Positions 43,785-52,465 are shown, counted from the stretch's first letter. The stretch is 64,000 nucleotides of DNA from Myxococcales bacterium (GCA_004193285.1 SECP01000017.1:62001-126000); one strand, 5' to 3'. Program-made: numbers and translations. The notes: generated by a model not told the origin, from the letters alone.

Positions 43785-44518
43785 CAGCCGCCGCAGCCCG
43801 TGAATTCGATCTCGTCCAGCCAGAAGTCGAAAGGCTGACCTGCCTGGTTGAACTGGAACTGCATGCCGTAAAGCGTGGCCGGGTCCACGCCGTCCGGATG
43901 CGGCGAGCCCCAGGTCTTGTCCTGCTTCATGGCCGCGAACGGGATGACGTACTCGGTCCACTGGTCGTTGAGGGTGAGATCCATGCCGAAGTCGTTGAAG
44001 CACTCCTTGCAGATCTTGCCGTCCGGATCCGTGGCCTTGTCCGGCACCTTGAGCTTGACCTTGTCCGCCGTGCCCGGGCCCTTCTTGGCCCAGAACTTCA
44101 CGCCCTTGTACTTGCTCGCGTCGTACTGGCCCTTCGGATCCACGAAGTTGAAGCCAACGCCCACGTACACGGCGTTGCCGCCGCCGACCGTACCGGTGAT
44201 GTGAGCTGCGTACTTGGTACCGTTGGCGCCGCCCTCGGACATGGCGAACGTGCCGCCGTTCTTTCCCGCTTCCGGAACAACCGATGAGCCCGCGTCGTCC
44301 ACGAACGTGTACCAGTAGCCGCCTCGGCTCTGGATGTCCGCGATTTGGTTGCTGTTATTCTCGCCGTCCGAGATCAGACCCACGTCCTTGGGGCAGCTGC
44401 GCCCCTCCGACGAGTTCTTGACGTCAGCGCCGGTGACATCGACCTTTTTCTTGAGGCCGGCGCAGCCGACCGTGAGGCTCATGATCGCGGCAAGCGCGAA
44501 CGTAACGTTGATACGCAT
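43784..44518 (-). CDS. CBM11/CIA30-like carbohydrate-binding lipoprotein
   Basis: The 244-residue protein has lipobox LTVGCAGL. The mature domain is a jelly-roll with GGYWYTFVDDAGSSV, YVGVGFNFVDPKGQYDASKYKGVKFWAK, DKVKLKVPD, FGMDLTLNDQWTEYVIPFAAM and LYGMQFQFNQAGQPFDFWLDEIEF. These blocks resemble CBM11 and CIA30 domains that bind beta-glucans or other glycans. It is the first gene of the unit that continues with GH9 and GH94. The operator GGAACCGGTTCC lies 79 bp upstream. Confidence 0.8.
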   Translation of the reverse strand: MRINVTFALAAIMSLTVGCAGLKKKVDVTGADVKNSSEGRSCPKDVGLISDGENNSNQIADIQSRGGYWYTFVDDAGSSVVPEAGKNGGTFAMSEGGANGTKYAAHITGTVGGGNAVYVGVGFNFVDPKGQYDASKYKGVKFWAKKGPGTADKVKLKVPDKATDPDGKICKECFNDFGMDLTLNDQWTEYVIPFAAMKQDKTWGSPHPDGVDPATLYGMQFQFNQAGQPFDFWLDEIEFTGCGG

Positions 44519-44596
44519 ATCGTTTATCTCCGTGGTGGGTACCGAAATTCGCCGGACGACTTAGCCTTTCGGCGCTCAGCAGTCACGCATTTTTCC

Positions 44597-44608
44597 GGAA
44601 CCGGTTCC
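44597..44608. promoter_or_regulatory. Operator site A (GGAACCGGTTCC)
   Basis: This is a perfect 12-bp palindrome, extended as CGGAACCGGTTCCAG. It lies 79 bp upstream of the CBM-like/GH9/GH94 unit and is the best match to the locus consensus. Confidence 0.7.
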
Positions 44609-44820
44609 AGATACTATCATGAGGATCCGGGAAGCCGGACGGCGCCGTCTGGAGTTTTCGCCCGAAAAGCTCGAAACGCAGAGCGTCCCTGACGGTGCCT
44701 GGCCCGTCCAGACAGAGACCCGCCCATTCCCCCGCAGACGAAAGTTGCGCTGCGCGTGTGTGGCTGCGCCGCGCCGCCGCGAAGGAGTGCTTCCCGTCCC
44801 CGCCCTACCCCAAATGCAGC

Positions 44821-44850
44821 GAGGGCCGCGGACTTTCGTACGCGGCCCTC
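44821..44850. terminator. Hairpin after the binding lipoprotein gene
   Basis: A perfect 10-bp stem GAGGGCCGCG/CGCGGCCCTC has a 10-base loop. It lies 34 bp past the stop of the minus-strand gene. The T-run is on the plus side only, so efficiency for the minus gene is uncertain. Confidence 0.5.
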
Positions 44851-44884
44851 TTTGGCACTTCAAACTATGGCTGCTAGCGAGCGA

Positions 44885-45757
44885 TCACTGCAGAGCGCGC
44901 ACGTTGCTGACGCAGTAATCGAACGGCACGGTGGCCTTGTCGTTGGTGACGACCTGCCATGCGATCTTGTAGAGCGCGTTCTTTGCGCCCGTGGCCGGCA
45001 TACCGCCGGTCTTCCAGCACTCCGTGAGGAGGTCACTGAAGAGGTAGCTGTTCTCGCCCAGCTTGACCGCCTTGGCCGTCGGCGTGCAGTACTCCACCGG
45101 TGCGTCCGGGGTGCCGCTCTCCACCTTGAAGCGCAGCGACGTGGGCACCTTGGTGCCGTCGATCGTGAAGGCGAAGCCGGTGATGGCCGACGCGTCGTAG
45201 GCCATCGGGTCGCCGCCGATCATCATGCCGGGGTTTGCGGGGTCGTCCACGTTCGGCTGGTTGAGATTGAGACCGATGGCCGCACCCCAGTAGAGGCCGT
45301 AGCAATCCATGCCCGCCGGCTTGGTGCACATGAGGTCCACCTTGGCCGCGACGCCGGAGATACAGACCTTCTCGCCCACAGCCATCGTCGTCATCGCGGG
45401 GGGGCCGGCGGCCGACGTGTCGTCCGCGTAGGAGAACATGGCGCCCTGGATTTTGAGAAGGTTGTTCGCACCGTCCACCCAGCCGTCCATCACCGTGAGG
45501 GGGACGCCCGAAGCCGGAGTGCCGGTGCCGCCTGTGCCCGTACCGCCCGTGGCGGTGGTGCCCGCCGTGGTACCGGTGCCCGCCGAGGGGACCACGCCGG
45601 TGCCGCCCGCTCCGGGAGTGCCGCCGCTCATGACCGGGCCGGCGCCGGTGCCGGCCGTGCCGCCGCCGTCATCCGAACCGCCATCACAGCCAACGGTAGT
45701 CGCAAGTAAAGAGACGCCCAGAATCGCGAGAAGTGCCGACTTCATGCTTGTAACCAT
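44885..45757 (-). CDS. Surface lipoprotein, jelly-roll-like binding domain
   Basis: ATG 45757 is preceded by GAGG at nine bases and gives 290 residues with lipobox TTVGCDGG. A 90-residue Gly/Thr/Pro linker follows. The single domain contains DGWVDGANNLLKIQGAMFSY, EKVCISGVAAKVD, DLLTECWKTGG and PFDYCVSNV. The same blocks (TECW, YxxxFCLND) recur in the N-terminal half of the 47648 gene, so this is a shared module, probably glycan-binding. The operator lies 72 bp upstream. No family name is recognised. Confidence 0.65.
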   Translation of the reverse strand: MVTSMKSALLAILGVSLLATTVGCDGGSDDGGGTAGTGAGPVMSGGTPGAGGTGVVPSAGTGTTAGTTATGGTGTGGTGTPASGVPLTVMDGWVDGANNLLKIQGAMFSYADDTSAAGPPAMTTMAVGEKVCISGVAAKVDLMCTKPAGMDCYGLYWGAAIGLNLNQPNVDDPANPGMMIGGDPMAYDASAITGFAFTIDGTKVPTSLRFKVESGTPDAPVEYCTPTAKAVKLGENSYLFSDLLTECWKTGGMPATGAKNALYKIAWQVVTNDKATVPFDYCVSNVRALQ

Positions 45758-45828
45758 AGCTTTTGACCTCGAGCCTTTCAAGGCAAGATTCTAATTTTCC
45801 AATGAAGGAACCGAGGCCGGCTATAGCT

Positions 45829-45840
45829 GGTACCGGTTCC
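45829..45840. promoter_or_regulatory. Operator site B (GGTACCGGTTCC)
   Basis: It matches the locus palindrome at 11 of 12 positions. It lies 72 bp upstream of the binding lipoprotein start. Confidence 0.65.
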
Positions 45841-45949
45841 GCATAGCTAACAGATGTAGCGGTTGTCCCGCCCGAAGCGCTCATTCCACTGCAAATCACG
45901 AGCTTGCCGCAGTGCGTCCAACCCTATGAGAGAGGCTGTCGACATGAAG

Positions 45950-45988
45950 ACGGGAGCTCTGGTGATTTCTCACATTCACAGCTCCCGT
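45950..45988. terminator. Hairpin after the GH12-like gene
   Basis: A perfect 9-bp stem ACGGGAGCT/AGCTCCCGT with a 21-base loop lies 45 bp past the minus-strand stop at 46033. No long T-run is seen. Confidence 0.45.
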
Positions 45989-46032
45989 GACTGCCTTTCA
46001 GCAGTTTCCGCCCACGAACCTAGACAGAACGC

Positions 46033-47283
46033 TCACTTCTTCACGTCGACGTAGAAGTCGTTGAGCTCCAAGTTGGTGATCGGGCCCGCCCAGATTTCGA
46101 AGCCGGCCGCCACGGAGAGGATCCTTGCGCCGGGGAGGTTGTAGTTGCGCATCTTGGCGTCGTTGTAGAAGGCCATGACGTCGAACTCGAGCTCGCCCAG
46201 GTCCTGCCCCGTATCTTTGACGTAGTTGACGATGGGCCTGCCGTTCACGTTGCCCACGACCGTGGTCCAGGTGCCGGGCACGCCCGCCACGGTGACGCCG
46301 GACAAGGCCTTGGCGCCCGCCGGTTGCTCCTGCGGCGGATCGCGTAGCCACACCATGAGGTAGCTGGAGAGGCTGTCACCGTTGCCGAGCCAGATGTCCC
46401 AGGAAGTGTTGTAGGCAGCCATATTGCCGTTCGCCGTCCAACGCATGCCCGTGCGGATCTGCTTCAGGCTGCTGATGTCAGCCGGCAACCCGCAGGGAGT
46501 GCCCCCAGATTGTTTCTCCGAATAGAGCCCACAGAACATCGTGGGGAAGCCGGCGGGCTCGTAGTCGTCGCCGCGCGACCCATTGAACGATACGACGGTG
46601 AAGGAAGTGCCGTTGTACGAGATGTTGTGGTCGACGAACTTCGGGCCCCAACCGTTCGCAATGAACTTGTAGCCGACGCCGTTGCGGGCCACGTCTTCCT
46701 CCCAGTAGCGATCCATGGTCATGCCCGTGCCCTGGTAGGCGCCCTTGCCGAGCTGGCTGTCCACGCTCCCGCTGCCGCCGCTGCCACCCATGCCGGTCGA
46801 CCCGGAGGTGCCGGTCGTCGACCCGGAGGTGCCGGTCGACCCGGAAGTACCCGTGCTGCCGCCGGTGCTGGGCGTCCCACCGCTGCCACCGCCGCCGCTG
46901 CCGCTGAGCGGGGGGAGCGTACAGCCGGCGGGCGGCGCTTTCGGTGGCAGAGCGCTCGAGTGCGTGTCAGGTACCCCGTCTCGGTTCGTGTCGTACGACT
47001 CGAAGATCTTGTCGCAGTCTACATCGAAGAGCAGGTAGTCGCCCTTGCCGTCCCCGTTGGTGTCGATTGCCCAGCCGTCCGCCACGCCGTCGTTGTTCAC
47101 GTCGATCGTGTCGCCGCTGCCGTCCCCATTGGCATCGGCGAGCTTGCCGATGTCATCCGGCACTTTGTCACCGTTGGCGTCCACACCGCCGGGACCCGGG
47201 TTGGAGTCATTCGAGCTTCCGCACGCGAAAGCCAACGAAAAGGCGCAAGCATACACCGCTACCGAACGCAACCGAAGCAACAT
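46033..47283 (-). CDS. GH12-like lipoprotein with Ca-binding-type repeats
   Basis: The 416-residue protein has lipobox AFACGSS. Residues about 35-100 carry repeated D-x-N-x-D-G loops (DANGDKVPDD, DANGDGSGDT, DVNNDGVADG, DTNGDGKGDY, DTNRDGVPDT) like thrombospondin type 3 or dockerin calcium loops. A Ser/Thr/Gly linker then leads to a GH12-like domain (about 185-416): FTVVSFNGSRGD, GFPTMFCGLYSE, YNTSWDIWL, YLMVWLRDP and AAGFEIWAGP. GH12 enzymes have a nucleophile Glu directly before [IL]M[IV]W; here it is Tyr. The acid Glu in GFEIW is kept. It may be a binding protein or inactive enzyme. Confidence 0.72.
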   Translation of the reverse strand: MLLRLRSVAVYACAFSLAFACGSSNDSNPGPGGVDANGDKVPDDIGKLADANGDGSGDTIDVNNDGVADGWAIDTNGDGKGDYLLFDVDCDKIFESYDTNRDGVPDTHSSALPPKAPPAGCTLPPLSGSGGGGSGGTPSTGGSTGTSGSTGTSGSTTGTSGSTGMGGSGGSGSVDSQLGKGAYQGTGMTMDRYWEEDVARNGVGYKFIANGWGPKFVDHNISYNGTSFTVVSFNGSRGDDYEPAGFPTMFCGLYSEKQSGGTPCGLPADISSLKQIRTGMRWTANGNMAAYNTSWDIWLGNGDSLSSYLMVWLRDPPQEQPAGAKALSGVTVAGVPGTWTTVVGNVNGRPIVNYVKDTGQDLGELEFDVMAFYNDAKMRNYNLPGARILSVAAGFEIWAGPITNLELNDFYVDVKK

Positions 47284-47305
47284 GCGTCAAACGTACACCA
47301 GATGT

Positions 47306-47317
47306 GAGAACGGTTCC
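47306..47317. promoter_or_regulatory. Operator site C (GAGAACGGTTCC)
   Basis: It matches the locus palindrome at 9 of 12 positions, with the right half CGGTTCCAG intact. It lies 23 bp upstream of the minus-strand GH12-like gene. Confidence 0.5.
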
Positions 47318-47536
47318 AGTCGGTGCCCGTACGATTTTTGGAAGGGTCAGAAAAGCGACGGGACAGCGTAAAAAGAGCCTCTCTGTAATTTAACAACGCT
47401 CGCATAATCCGAGGATGCGAGACACGCACGCCACCCGCGATATCGATGCTCGGGAACGCGTATGAGGCAATTGGCTTTACGTATGTGTCGATAAAGCACG
47501 GGAATTTTCGGTTTTCAAAACAACCTTCAGTAATGC

Positions 47537-47548
47537 GAAACCGGTTCC
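47537..47548. promoter_or_regulatory. Operator site D (GAAACCGGTTCC)
   Basis: It matches the locus palindrome at 11 of 12 positions and continues as CAG. It lies about 100 bp upstream of the plus-strand GH12-like gene. Confidence 0.65.
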
Positions 47549-47647
47549 AGTTTTTCCGTGCAAAGGAGAAATGCGCGAGTAAGATACTTTCCTACCGCGG
47601 GTGTTGGCTCCGTGTTTTGGGCCCGCAGCGCACGTAAAGGTCGCATC

Positions 47648-49279
47648 ATGAAAGCTTTCGCCTCTTGCTCGAAATGGTTGCCTCTCGCTCTGGGCCTCGG
47701 TGCTTGGGCGGCAGTTGCATGTAGCTCAGAACCGTCTCAGACGCCGCCGCCGGGCGGCAATGGCACGGCCGGCACCAACGTAGGCACGGGCGGTAGCGCG
47801 GTCGGCACCGCTGGCGCCAACACCCAGCCCACGGCAGGTACCCCGAACAACGGTACGGCAGGCAGCAGCATCGGCACCGGCGGCAGCACGAGCACCGGCG
47901 GCGCCAGCACCGGTACCGCGGGCGCAGGCACCGCGGGCGCCGGTACGGCCGGCGCGGGCATGGCCGGCGGCAGCGGGGACGGCCTGTTCGGCGGCTACCA
48001 CACCAGCGGTGACTGGTCCGGCTTCGCCTTCGCGTTCGAAACCGCCCCCGCGACGATCTCGCCCAAGAACTTCGAGTCCATGGTGGGGGTTGACGGCCCC
48101 TACTGCGTCAAGGGCACCGTCCCTGGCACCGCGGCTTACACCTCAATCGCGGCCGTGGGCGTCCACGTGAATCAGCTGCAGGGGAAAGACGCCGAGATCA
48201 AGACCCTCGTGCCGCAAGGCGACGGTCTTTCCGTGGACATCACGGTCAAGGGTGGAGAGAAGACCATCCGTGTTCAGCTGGAAGGTCCGATGGCCCTCAC
48301 GGACCCACTGCAGCGCTGGTGCACCAACCTCACGGCTAACGCCTCCGGCACCATCAAGGAGGTAGTCCCTTGGGGTTCGTTCAACACGGAGTGCTGGGTT
48401 GCGGAAGGCGGAGCCGCCTACACCAAGCAGCCTATCGCTCGGGCCATCGCGTACGTGCCAGACAGCGGCGTGGTTGGGACGGACTACCAGTACGACTTCT
48501 GCCTGAACGACATCGGGCCGGACTCCGTCACGGGCCGCGGCACCGGTAGCGTGGTCGCCTCGTGCGGCAACAGCGTCACGTGGAGCTCGGCGAGCCTGAG
48601 CGGAACGCAAGACGCGCAGTCCGCCGGCAACGCTTACCGCGCTCAAGCGAACTTCTGGAATCCGGTCAACGGCAGCTTCACCATGTCGCTGCTGCCAGGC
48701 GCCGGCTTCAAGCTGGACACGCAGAGCTGCAAGACCACGACTGCTTCGCCCTGCTCGTTCCCGTCGGTCTACGTCGGGGTGGACGGCAGCGGCGACCGCA
48801 GCACTGGCTCCCTGCCCAAGGTTGCCAGCAGCATCACCAGCATCCCCACCTGCATGGGCTGGTCTTCTGGCGGAACGCCGAAGACGGACGAGTACAACGT
48901 CTCGTTCGACGTGTGGTTCAACAGCAACGCCCAGGCGAGCGAAGCCGAAGAGTTCCTGATGATCTGGTACCGGGACCCGCCGAGCTTCCAGCCCGCGGGC
49001 ATGTTCCCGGTGGCGAACGGCGTCGTCGTCGGCGGCCAGACGTGGACTCTGTGGCACGGCCCCAATCACCAGGGCCGCAAAACGACCAGCTTCGTGGCGC
49101 CGAACGGCATCGCGGACGGCATGGCCTACCAGTTCGACCTGATGGACTTCATCAACGAGGCAGCGGAGCGCGGCTACATCACCAAGTCCAAGAACCTCAT
49201 CGCCGTCATGGGCGGCCTCGAGGTTTGGGGCGGTGGTCAGGGCGCGAGCATCACGGGCTTCAAGACCGAGATCAAGTAA
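47648..49279 (+). CDS. Two-domain lipoprotein: jelly-roll module plus GH12-like domain
   Basis: ATG 47648 gives 543 residues with lipobox VACSSEP and a long Gly/Thr/Ala linker. Residues about 105-300 repeat the module of the 44885 gene (FNTECWVAEGG, YQYDFCLNDI). The C-terminal part (about 300-543) is GH12-like: FPSVYVGVDGSGD, LPKVASSITSIP, YNVSFDVWFN, EEFLMIWYRDPP and MGGLEVWGG. The residue before LMIW, the usual nucleophile position, is Phe rather than Glu, although two Glu residues lie just before it. The acid Glu in GLEVW is present. It is divergent from the other GH12-like gene across a shared promoter region. Confidence 0.72.
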   Translation: MKAFASCSKWLPLALGLGAWAAVACSSEPSQTPPPGGNGTAGTNVGTGGSAVGTAGANTQPTAGTPNNGTAGSSIGTGGSTSTGGASTGTAGAGTAGAGTAGAGMAGGSGDGLFGGYHTSGDWSGFAFAFETAPATISPKNFESMVGVDGPYCVKGTVPGTAAYTSIAAVGVHVNQLQGKDAEIKTLVPQGDGLSVDITVKGGEKTIRVQLEGPMALTDPLQRWCTNLTANASGTIKEVVPWGSFNTECWVAEGGAAYTKQPIARAIAYVPDSGVVGTDYQYDFCLNDIGPDSVTGRGTGSVVASCGNSVTWSSASLSGTQDAQSAGNAYRAQANFWNPVNGSFTMSLLPGAGFKLDTQSCKTTTASPCSFPSVYVGVDGSGDRSTGSLPKVASSITSIPTCMGWSSGGTPKTDEYNVSFDVWFNSNAQASEAEEFLMIWYRDPPSFQPAGMFPVANGVVVGGQTWTLWHGPNHQGRKTTSFVAPNGIADGMAYQFDLMDFINEAAERGYITKSKNLIAVMGGLEVWGGGQGASITGFKTEIK

Positions 49280-49312
49280 GCCCGCGGCCAAGCCGTAAGC
49301 TGAAGTGAGATC

Positions 49313-49354
49313 AAGGGATCGCCTTTCCGGGCGGTCCCTCGATGCGTTTTGTAG
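49313..49354 (+). terminator. Intrinsic-like terminator
   Basis: AGGGATCGCC pairs with GGCGGTCCCT (one G-T pair) and is followed by CGATGCGTTTTG. It lies about 35 bp after the GH12-like gene. Confidence 0.6.
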
Positions 49355-49511
49355 GTTCTTAGGGGGATAGCAAAAGGTAACGGAGACTCCGCTCATTGGC
49401 TGCATGCGCAATGATCGCCAGTACAGCGAAGCGATCATCGAGGCCTTGAGTGCTATTGCGAGCGACTCGCTCTACCGAGGGGCGCATGTCTGAGCCAAAG
49501 GCTGAATCTAC

Positions 49512-49733
49512 TTGGAAGAAGGGTCCTGCTCGGCAGCTTCACGGCAGTGGGCCGAGCCCGCCGACGAGGAGCGATGGGGACGCTACGCAGTGGGGGCTTC
49601 GCTCCTCCTTTCCGCCGCGATCTCCTCCACGATCGGGCTCTTTCCTGGCGTGAGCGTTTCCTACGGCGATGAGGGAGACGACGTCACCTTGATGGTCGCC
49701 CTACATCACGGTCGGCCATTGGCGAACTCGTAG
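49512..49733 (+). pseudogene. Possible truncated GT-C-type membrane protein remnant
   Basis: The 73-residue frame (TTG start) contains a hydrophobic stretch YAVGASLLLSAAISSTIGL and then SYGDEGDDVTLMVALHHGRP. This resembles the first helix and D-E-G loop of membrane glycosyltransferases. The frame stops just after it, where a full gene would continue, and the segment before it may lie in another frame (MSEPKAESTWKKG at 49486). It is best read as a decayed fragment. Confidence is low. Confidence 0.25.
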
Positions 49734-49744
49734 GTGGCAGTTGG

Positions 49745-50743
49745 CTAGTAGAACTCGACCTGATCGATCCAGAGATCGACTTCAAGGTCCGGCTTGGCGG
49801 TGAACTGCAGGCCGTAGAGCGAGGTGGGGTCCAGCTTGATCTTCGTGTCTGCGGGGTAGCCCCAGCCGAGCTGCGAAAGCTGCGCGAAGGTGAAGCTGAA
49901 CTGCTTCCACTCCGTCGTGAGCACGAGGTTGGCGCCGTAGTGGTCTTCGCACTTCTTGCCCTCGGGCGCGGCGGCGCCCGGCGTGCACAATTCGCCGAGG
50001 GGGTCGGTCTTGATATCCGAGATCTGCATGCGGTGGCGGGTGTTCGTCCCCGCCGCGTCGCCCACCTTCGCCCAGAAACGGATGCCGGTGTAAGCGCTCG
50101 CGTCGTACAGCTTTTTGCCGGCGCGGAAGTCCACCCCGAGGCCGGAGCCGTAGCTCGTGTAGCCGGTGGCGGTGATGTGCATGGCGTACATGCCGAGCTC
50201 CGCCGGTGCGTCCGTAAGCGATGAGACGACGAGAGGCGACGGGGTCATCTTCCCTGCCGTCGTATCGTGGAAGGTGTACCAGACGCCGCTGCGGCCGTCC
50301 GTTTGCTCGAGGGTGAGGTCCTTGTCCTCGAAGCCGTCCACCACCGCGTCCCAATTCATGGTGCCGCCGGTGCCGGAGGTGCCAGCGCCGCCGCCGGTGC
50401 TGGGCGAGCCGCCGGTGCCGCCCGTAGACGAGCCAGCGGTGTTGCCAGTGCCCGCCGCATCCGTACCGCCCGAGCCGGACGTGTTGCCCGCTCCGCCCGC
50501 TTGGTCTTCCCCACCCTCGCCGCCGCCGCCAGGTTCTGCGACCGAGCTGCCGCCGGTATTGCCCGACTTACCAGCGGTGCCGCCGCTTTTGCCGGCCGCG
50601 GCGCTACCGCCCTGGGTAACGGGCTCGGCGGAGCCATCCACCAAACTGCTCGAGTAAACCGAGCAGGCGCCTGCCCAGAGCAGGACCGAATAGAGGCCTA
50701 GGTAGCGTGCGTTGCGTGACAAGAGAGACGACCTTTGCAGCAT
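49745..50743 (-). CDS. CBM11/CIA30-like carbohydrate-binding lipoprotein, second copy
   Basis: ATG 50743 gives 332 residues with lipobox WAGACSVY; ATG 50773 is an alternative. A long Gly/Thr/Ser linker precedes a domain that matches the 43784 gene block by block: SGVWYTFHDTTAGKM, LGVDFRAGKKLYDASAYTGIRFWAK, NLVLTTEWKQFSFTFAQL and LYGLQFTAKPDLEVDLWIDQVEFY. The DASxYxGxxFWAK and LWxDxxEF blocks suggest a shared ligand, probably a beta-glucan. Operator site E is 56 bp upstream. Confidence 0.8.
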   Translation of the reverse strand: MLQRSSLLSRNARYLGLYSVLLWAGACSVYSSSLVDGSAEPVTQGGSAAAGKSGGTAGKSGNTGGSSVAEPGGGGEGGEDQAGGAGNTSGSGGTDAAGTGNTAGSSTGGTGGSPSTGGGAGTSGTGGTMNWDAVVDGFEDKDLTLEQTDGRSGVWYTFHDTTAGKMTPSPLVVSSLTDAPAELGMYAMHITATGYTSYGSGLGVDFRAGKKLYDASAYTGIRFWAKVGDAAGTNTRHRMQISDIKTDPLGELCTPGAAAPEGKKCEDHYGANLVLTTEWKQFSFTFAQLSQLGWGYPADTKIKLDPTSLYGLQFTAKPDLEVDLWIDQVEFY

Positions 50744-50798
50744 GGGCGCGGCGCCTCGCATACGCTGGAGCATACTCGCGGACCGGGGACTGACAACG

Positions 50799-50810
50799 GG
50801 AACCGGTACC
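50799..50810. promoter_or_regulatory. Operator site E (GGAACCGGTACC)
   Basis: It matches the locus palindrome at 11 of 12 positions and continues as CAGTAG. It lies 56 bp upstream of the 50743 start. Confidence 0.65.
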
Positions 50811-50905
50811 AGTAGTGACGATTGCGCGGCGAGCGATGGCGCCCCGCCCGTCCCTAGCCAGGACGTTGCGGCGGGGCGACCCGTTGACGCAGTGCAGTGC
50901 TCACC

Positions 50906-52423
50906 TCAGTCGTCGGCCAAAATTCGCACTTTGAAGCCAAGCTCTTGGGAGAGCGCGACCAGCTCGTCGAAGATGTCGCCGTAGGCGACCGCGGCGTGGT
51001 TAGACAGGTAGTGAGCCATGAGCGTGTCGCGGCCAATGCCCATGTCCGCGGCCATGAACGGCCACTGCCGCGTCGTCCCCTCCCACCAGGCGTCGCGCGT
51101 TGCGGGCGGGAGCTGCACCACCTCGCCCTTGCCGATGTCCATCCAAAGCTCGTCGTTGAGGATGTAGGTGCGCGCCCAGGTCATTTTGCCGGGCAGGCTT
51201 TCGCCGGTGAGGGTTCCGCCCGGGGTCGGGAAATAGAGGGAGGGCTGGCGGTAGGAGTGCGCGCCCTCGAGCGTGCTTGGGTCGTGGTTGAAGGCGTAGG
51301 CGCCGCAGCTGCCGGAGTTGAGCAGCACCCACAAGAACCGCCCCTCGTGTTCCGCGCCCCAGCGCACGTCGTGGAACATGACCGCTTGGTGCAAGCCCTT
51401 CTTCTTGAGCAGCCGCTTCATCAGCTCCATCGGCACGACGTTGCCTTGGTCGGCTTCTGTCGAGCAAATGATGTTGTCCCCGTTGGATTCAGGACGACAG
51501 ACCGAGTTGAACAAGCCCTCTGCCAAGTCCGAAGGTGGGCGCAGCGGGATCAAGCCGAGCTGGTACTGCCAGCCGATGCAATCAGCTTTGAACTCGCTCA
51601 CCATGTCCAGCACTGCGAGGTAGTCGCGCAGCTGCTCACGGCTGGCGTTTTCGTCGAAGTCTTGCGCGTCCCCTTCCTTCCAGTGAAAGTTCAGGCCCTT
51701 GCTCTTCACGAACGCGAGCGCGTCATCGATGCGCTTTTCTTCGATGCGCCGGCCGCGATCGATGATCCACGCCTGGTCGACCTTGTGCTCGGTGAAACCA
51801 TGCTTGTTCAGCAGGCGAGGGCCGAAATAGCCGTTGATCATGCCCATGCTCGTGTCCCCGAGCATGAGCACGAGGATGCGCCGCGCCTTGATCTCGTCTG
51901 CCACCTCACGCGCCAAGCTCACTGCCGCCGCGGAGAGCGGCGCGCTGTAGCGAATGGCCTTGGTTTCGTAGGCAATCTTGCCGGTGGTGCACCACTCACG
52001 CAGGCGCTCCATGAAGACGCTGTCTTGAGTCCAATCTGGGGCGTCGGTCCACGCGCGAGAGAAACTGCGGTTCAAGCTCGCCAAGGACGCGCCGGTATTC
52101 AGCAAGCCGACCAGGCCCGGCCACTTCCCAGAAAAATTGCTCGCGAGGAGCAGCGGGTTGTCTTTGCCGACGACTCCGTCCGTCGTGTGCGGAGAGTAGA
52201 CCCAGTGCGCGAACACACCCACCGTCGGATCCTGAATCGGCCCGAGCTTCTCGATCGCGTGGTGAGGCTTGGACAGAAACCCCTCCACCAAGTACGGGTC
52301 GCGGCCCAGCTTCTTCAGGGCGGCGACCACCTGCGCGGTCGCCTCCTCCATGTTCGGGCGCGCCAGCTGATTGGGAATGTCACGCGCGTCACCAGGCCAG
52401 TAAACCGCAACTTTGTTGGTCAT
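50906..52423 (-). CDS. L-fucose/D-arabinose isomerase-like protein
   Basis: The 505-residue cytoplasmic protein follows the fucose-isomerase-like layout. An N-terminal alpha/beta domain contains VAVYWPGDARDIP and GVFAHWVYSPHT. A middle domain contains VLMLGDTSMGMINGYFG and VDQAWIIDRGRRIEEKR, and a C-terminal region contains STEADQGNVVPMELM, VMFHDVRWGAEHEG and FPTPGGTLTGESLPGK. Family members convert aldoses and ketoses with a divalent metal. It precedes the locus lipoproteins on the same strand. The substrate is open, but the context suggests a sugar from plant polysaccharide such as arabinose or fucose. Confidence 0.75.
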   Translation of the reverse strand: MTNKVAVYWPGDARDIPNQLARPNMEEATAQVVAALKKLGRDPYLVEGFLSKPHHAIEKLGPIQDPTVGVFAHWVYSPHTTDGVVGKDNPLLLASNFSGKWPGLVGLLNTGASLASLNRSFSRAWTDAPDWTQDSVFMERLREWCTTGKIAYETKAIRYSAPLSAAAVSLAREVADEIKARRILVLMLGDTSMGMINGYFGPRLLNKHGFTEHKVDQAWIIDRGRRIEEKRIDDALAFVKSKGLNFHWKEGDAQDFDENASREQLRDYLAVLDMVSEFKADCIGWQYQLGLIPLRPPSDLAEGLFNSVCRPESNGDNIICSTEADQGNVVPMELMKRLLKKKGLHQAVMFHDVRWGAEHEGRFLWVLLNSGSCGAYAFNHDPSTLEGAHSYRQPSLYFPTPGGTLTGESLPGKMTWARTYILNDELWMDIGKGEVVQLPPATRDAWWEGTTRQWPFMAADMGIGRDTLMAHYLSNHAAVAYGDIFDELVALSQELGFKVRILADD

Positions 52424-52465
52424 CAGGCAGCCTCCGCTAGGACGGTGGAGGCTACTTGCGGTCTG

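Larger units (their letters stand above)
44519..44884. other. Intergenic region with operator and hairpin
   Basis: This 366-bp region holds the GGAACCGGTTCC operator at 44597-44608 and a hairpin at 44821-44850. No coding frame is supported in between. Confidence 0.6.
47284..47647. other. Divergent promoter region between the GH12-like genes
   Basis: This 364-bp region separates the two divergent GH12-like genes and holds operator sites C and D. It is clearly less GC-rich than its neighbours, as expected for promoters. No ORF in it is supported. Confidence 0.6.
49280..49744. other. Intergenic region with terminator and gene remnant
   Basis: This 465-bp gap begins with a terminator-like hairpin and ends with a possible truncated membrane-protein fragment (49512-49733). 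No intact gene is seen. Confidence 0.5.
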
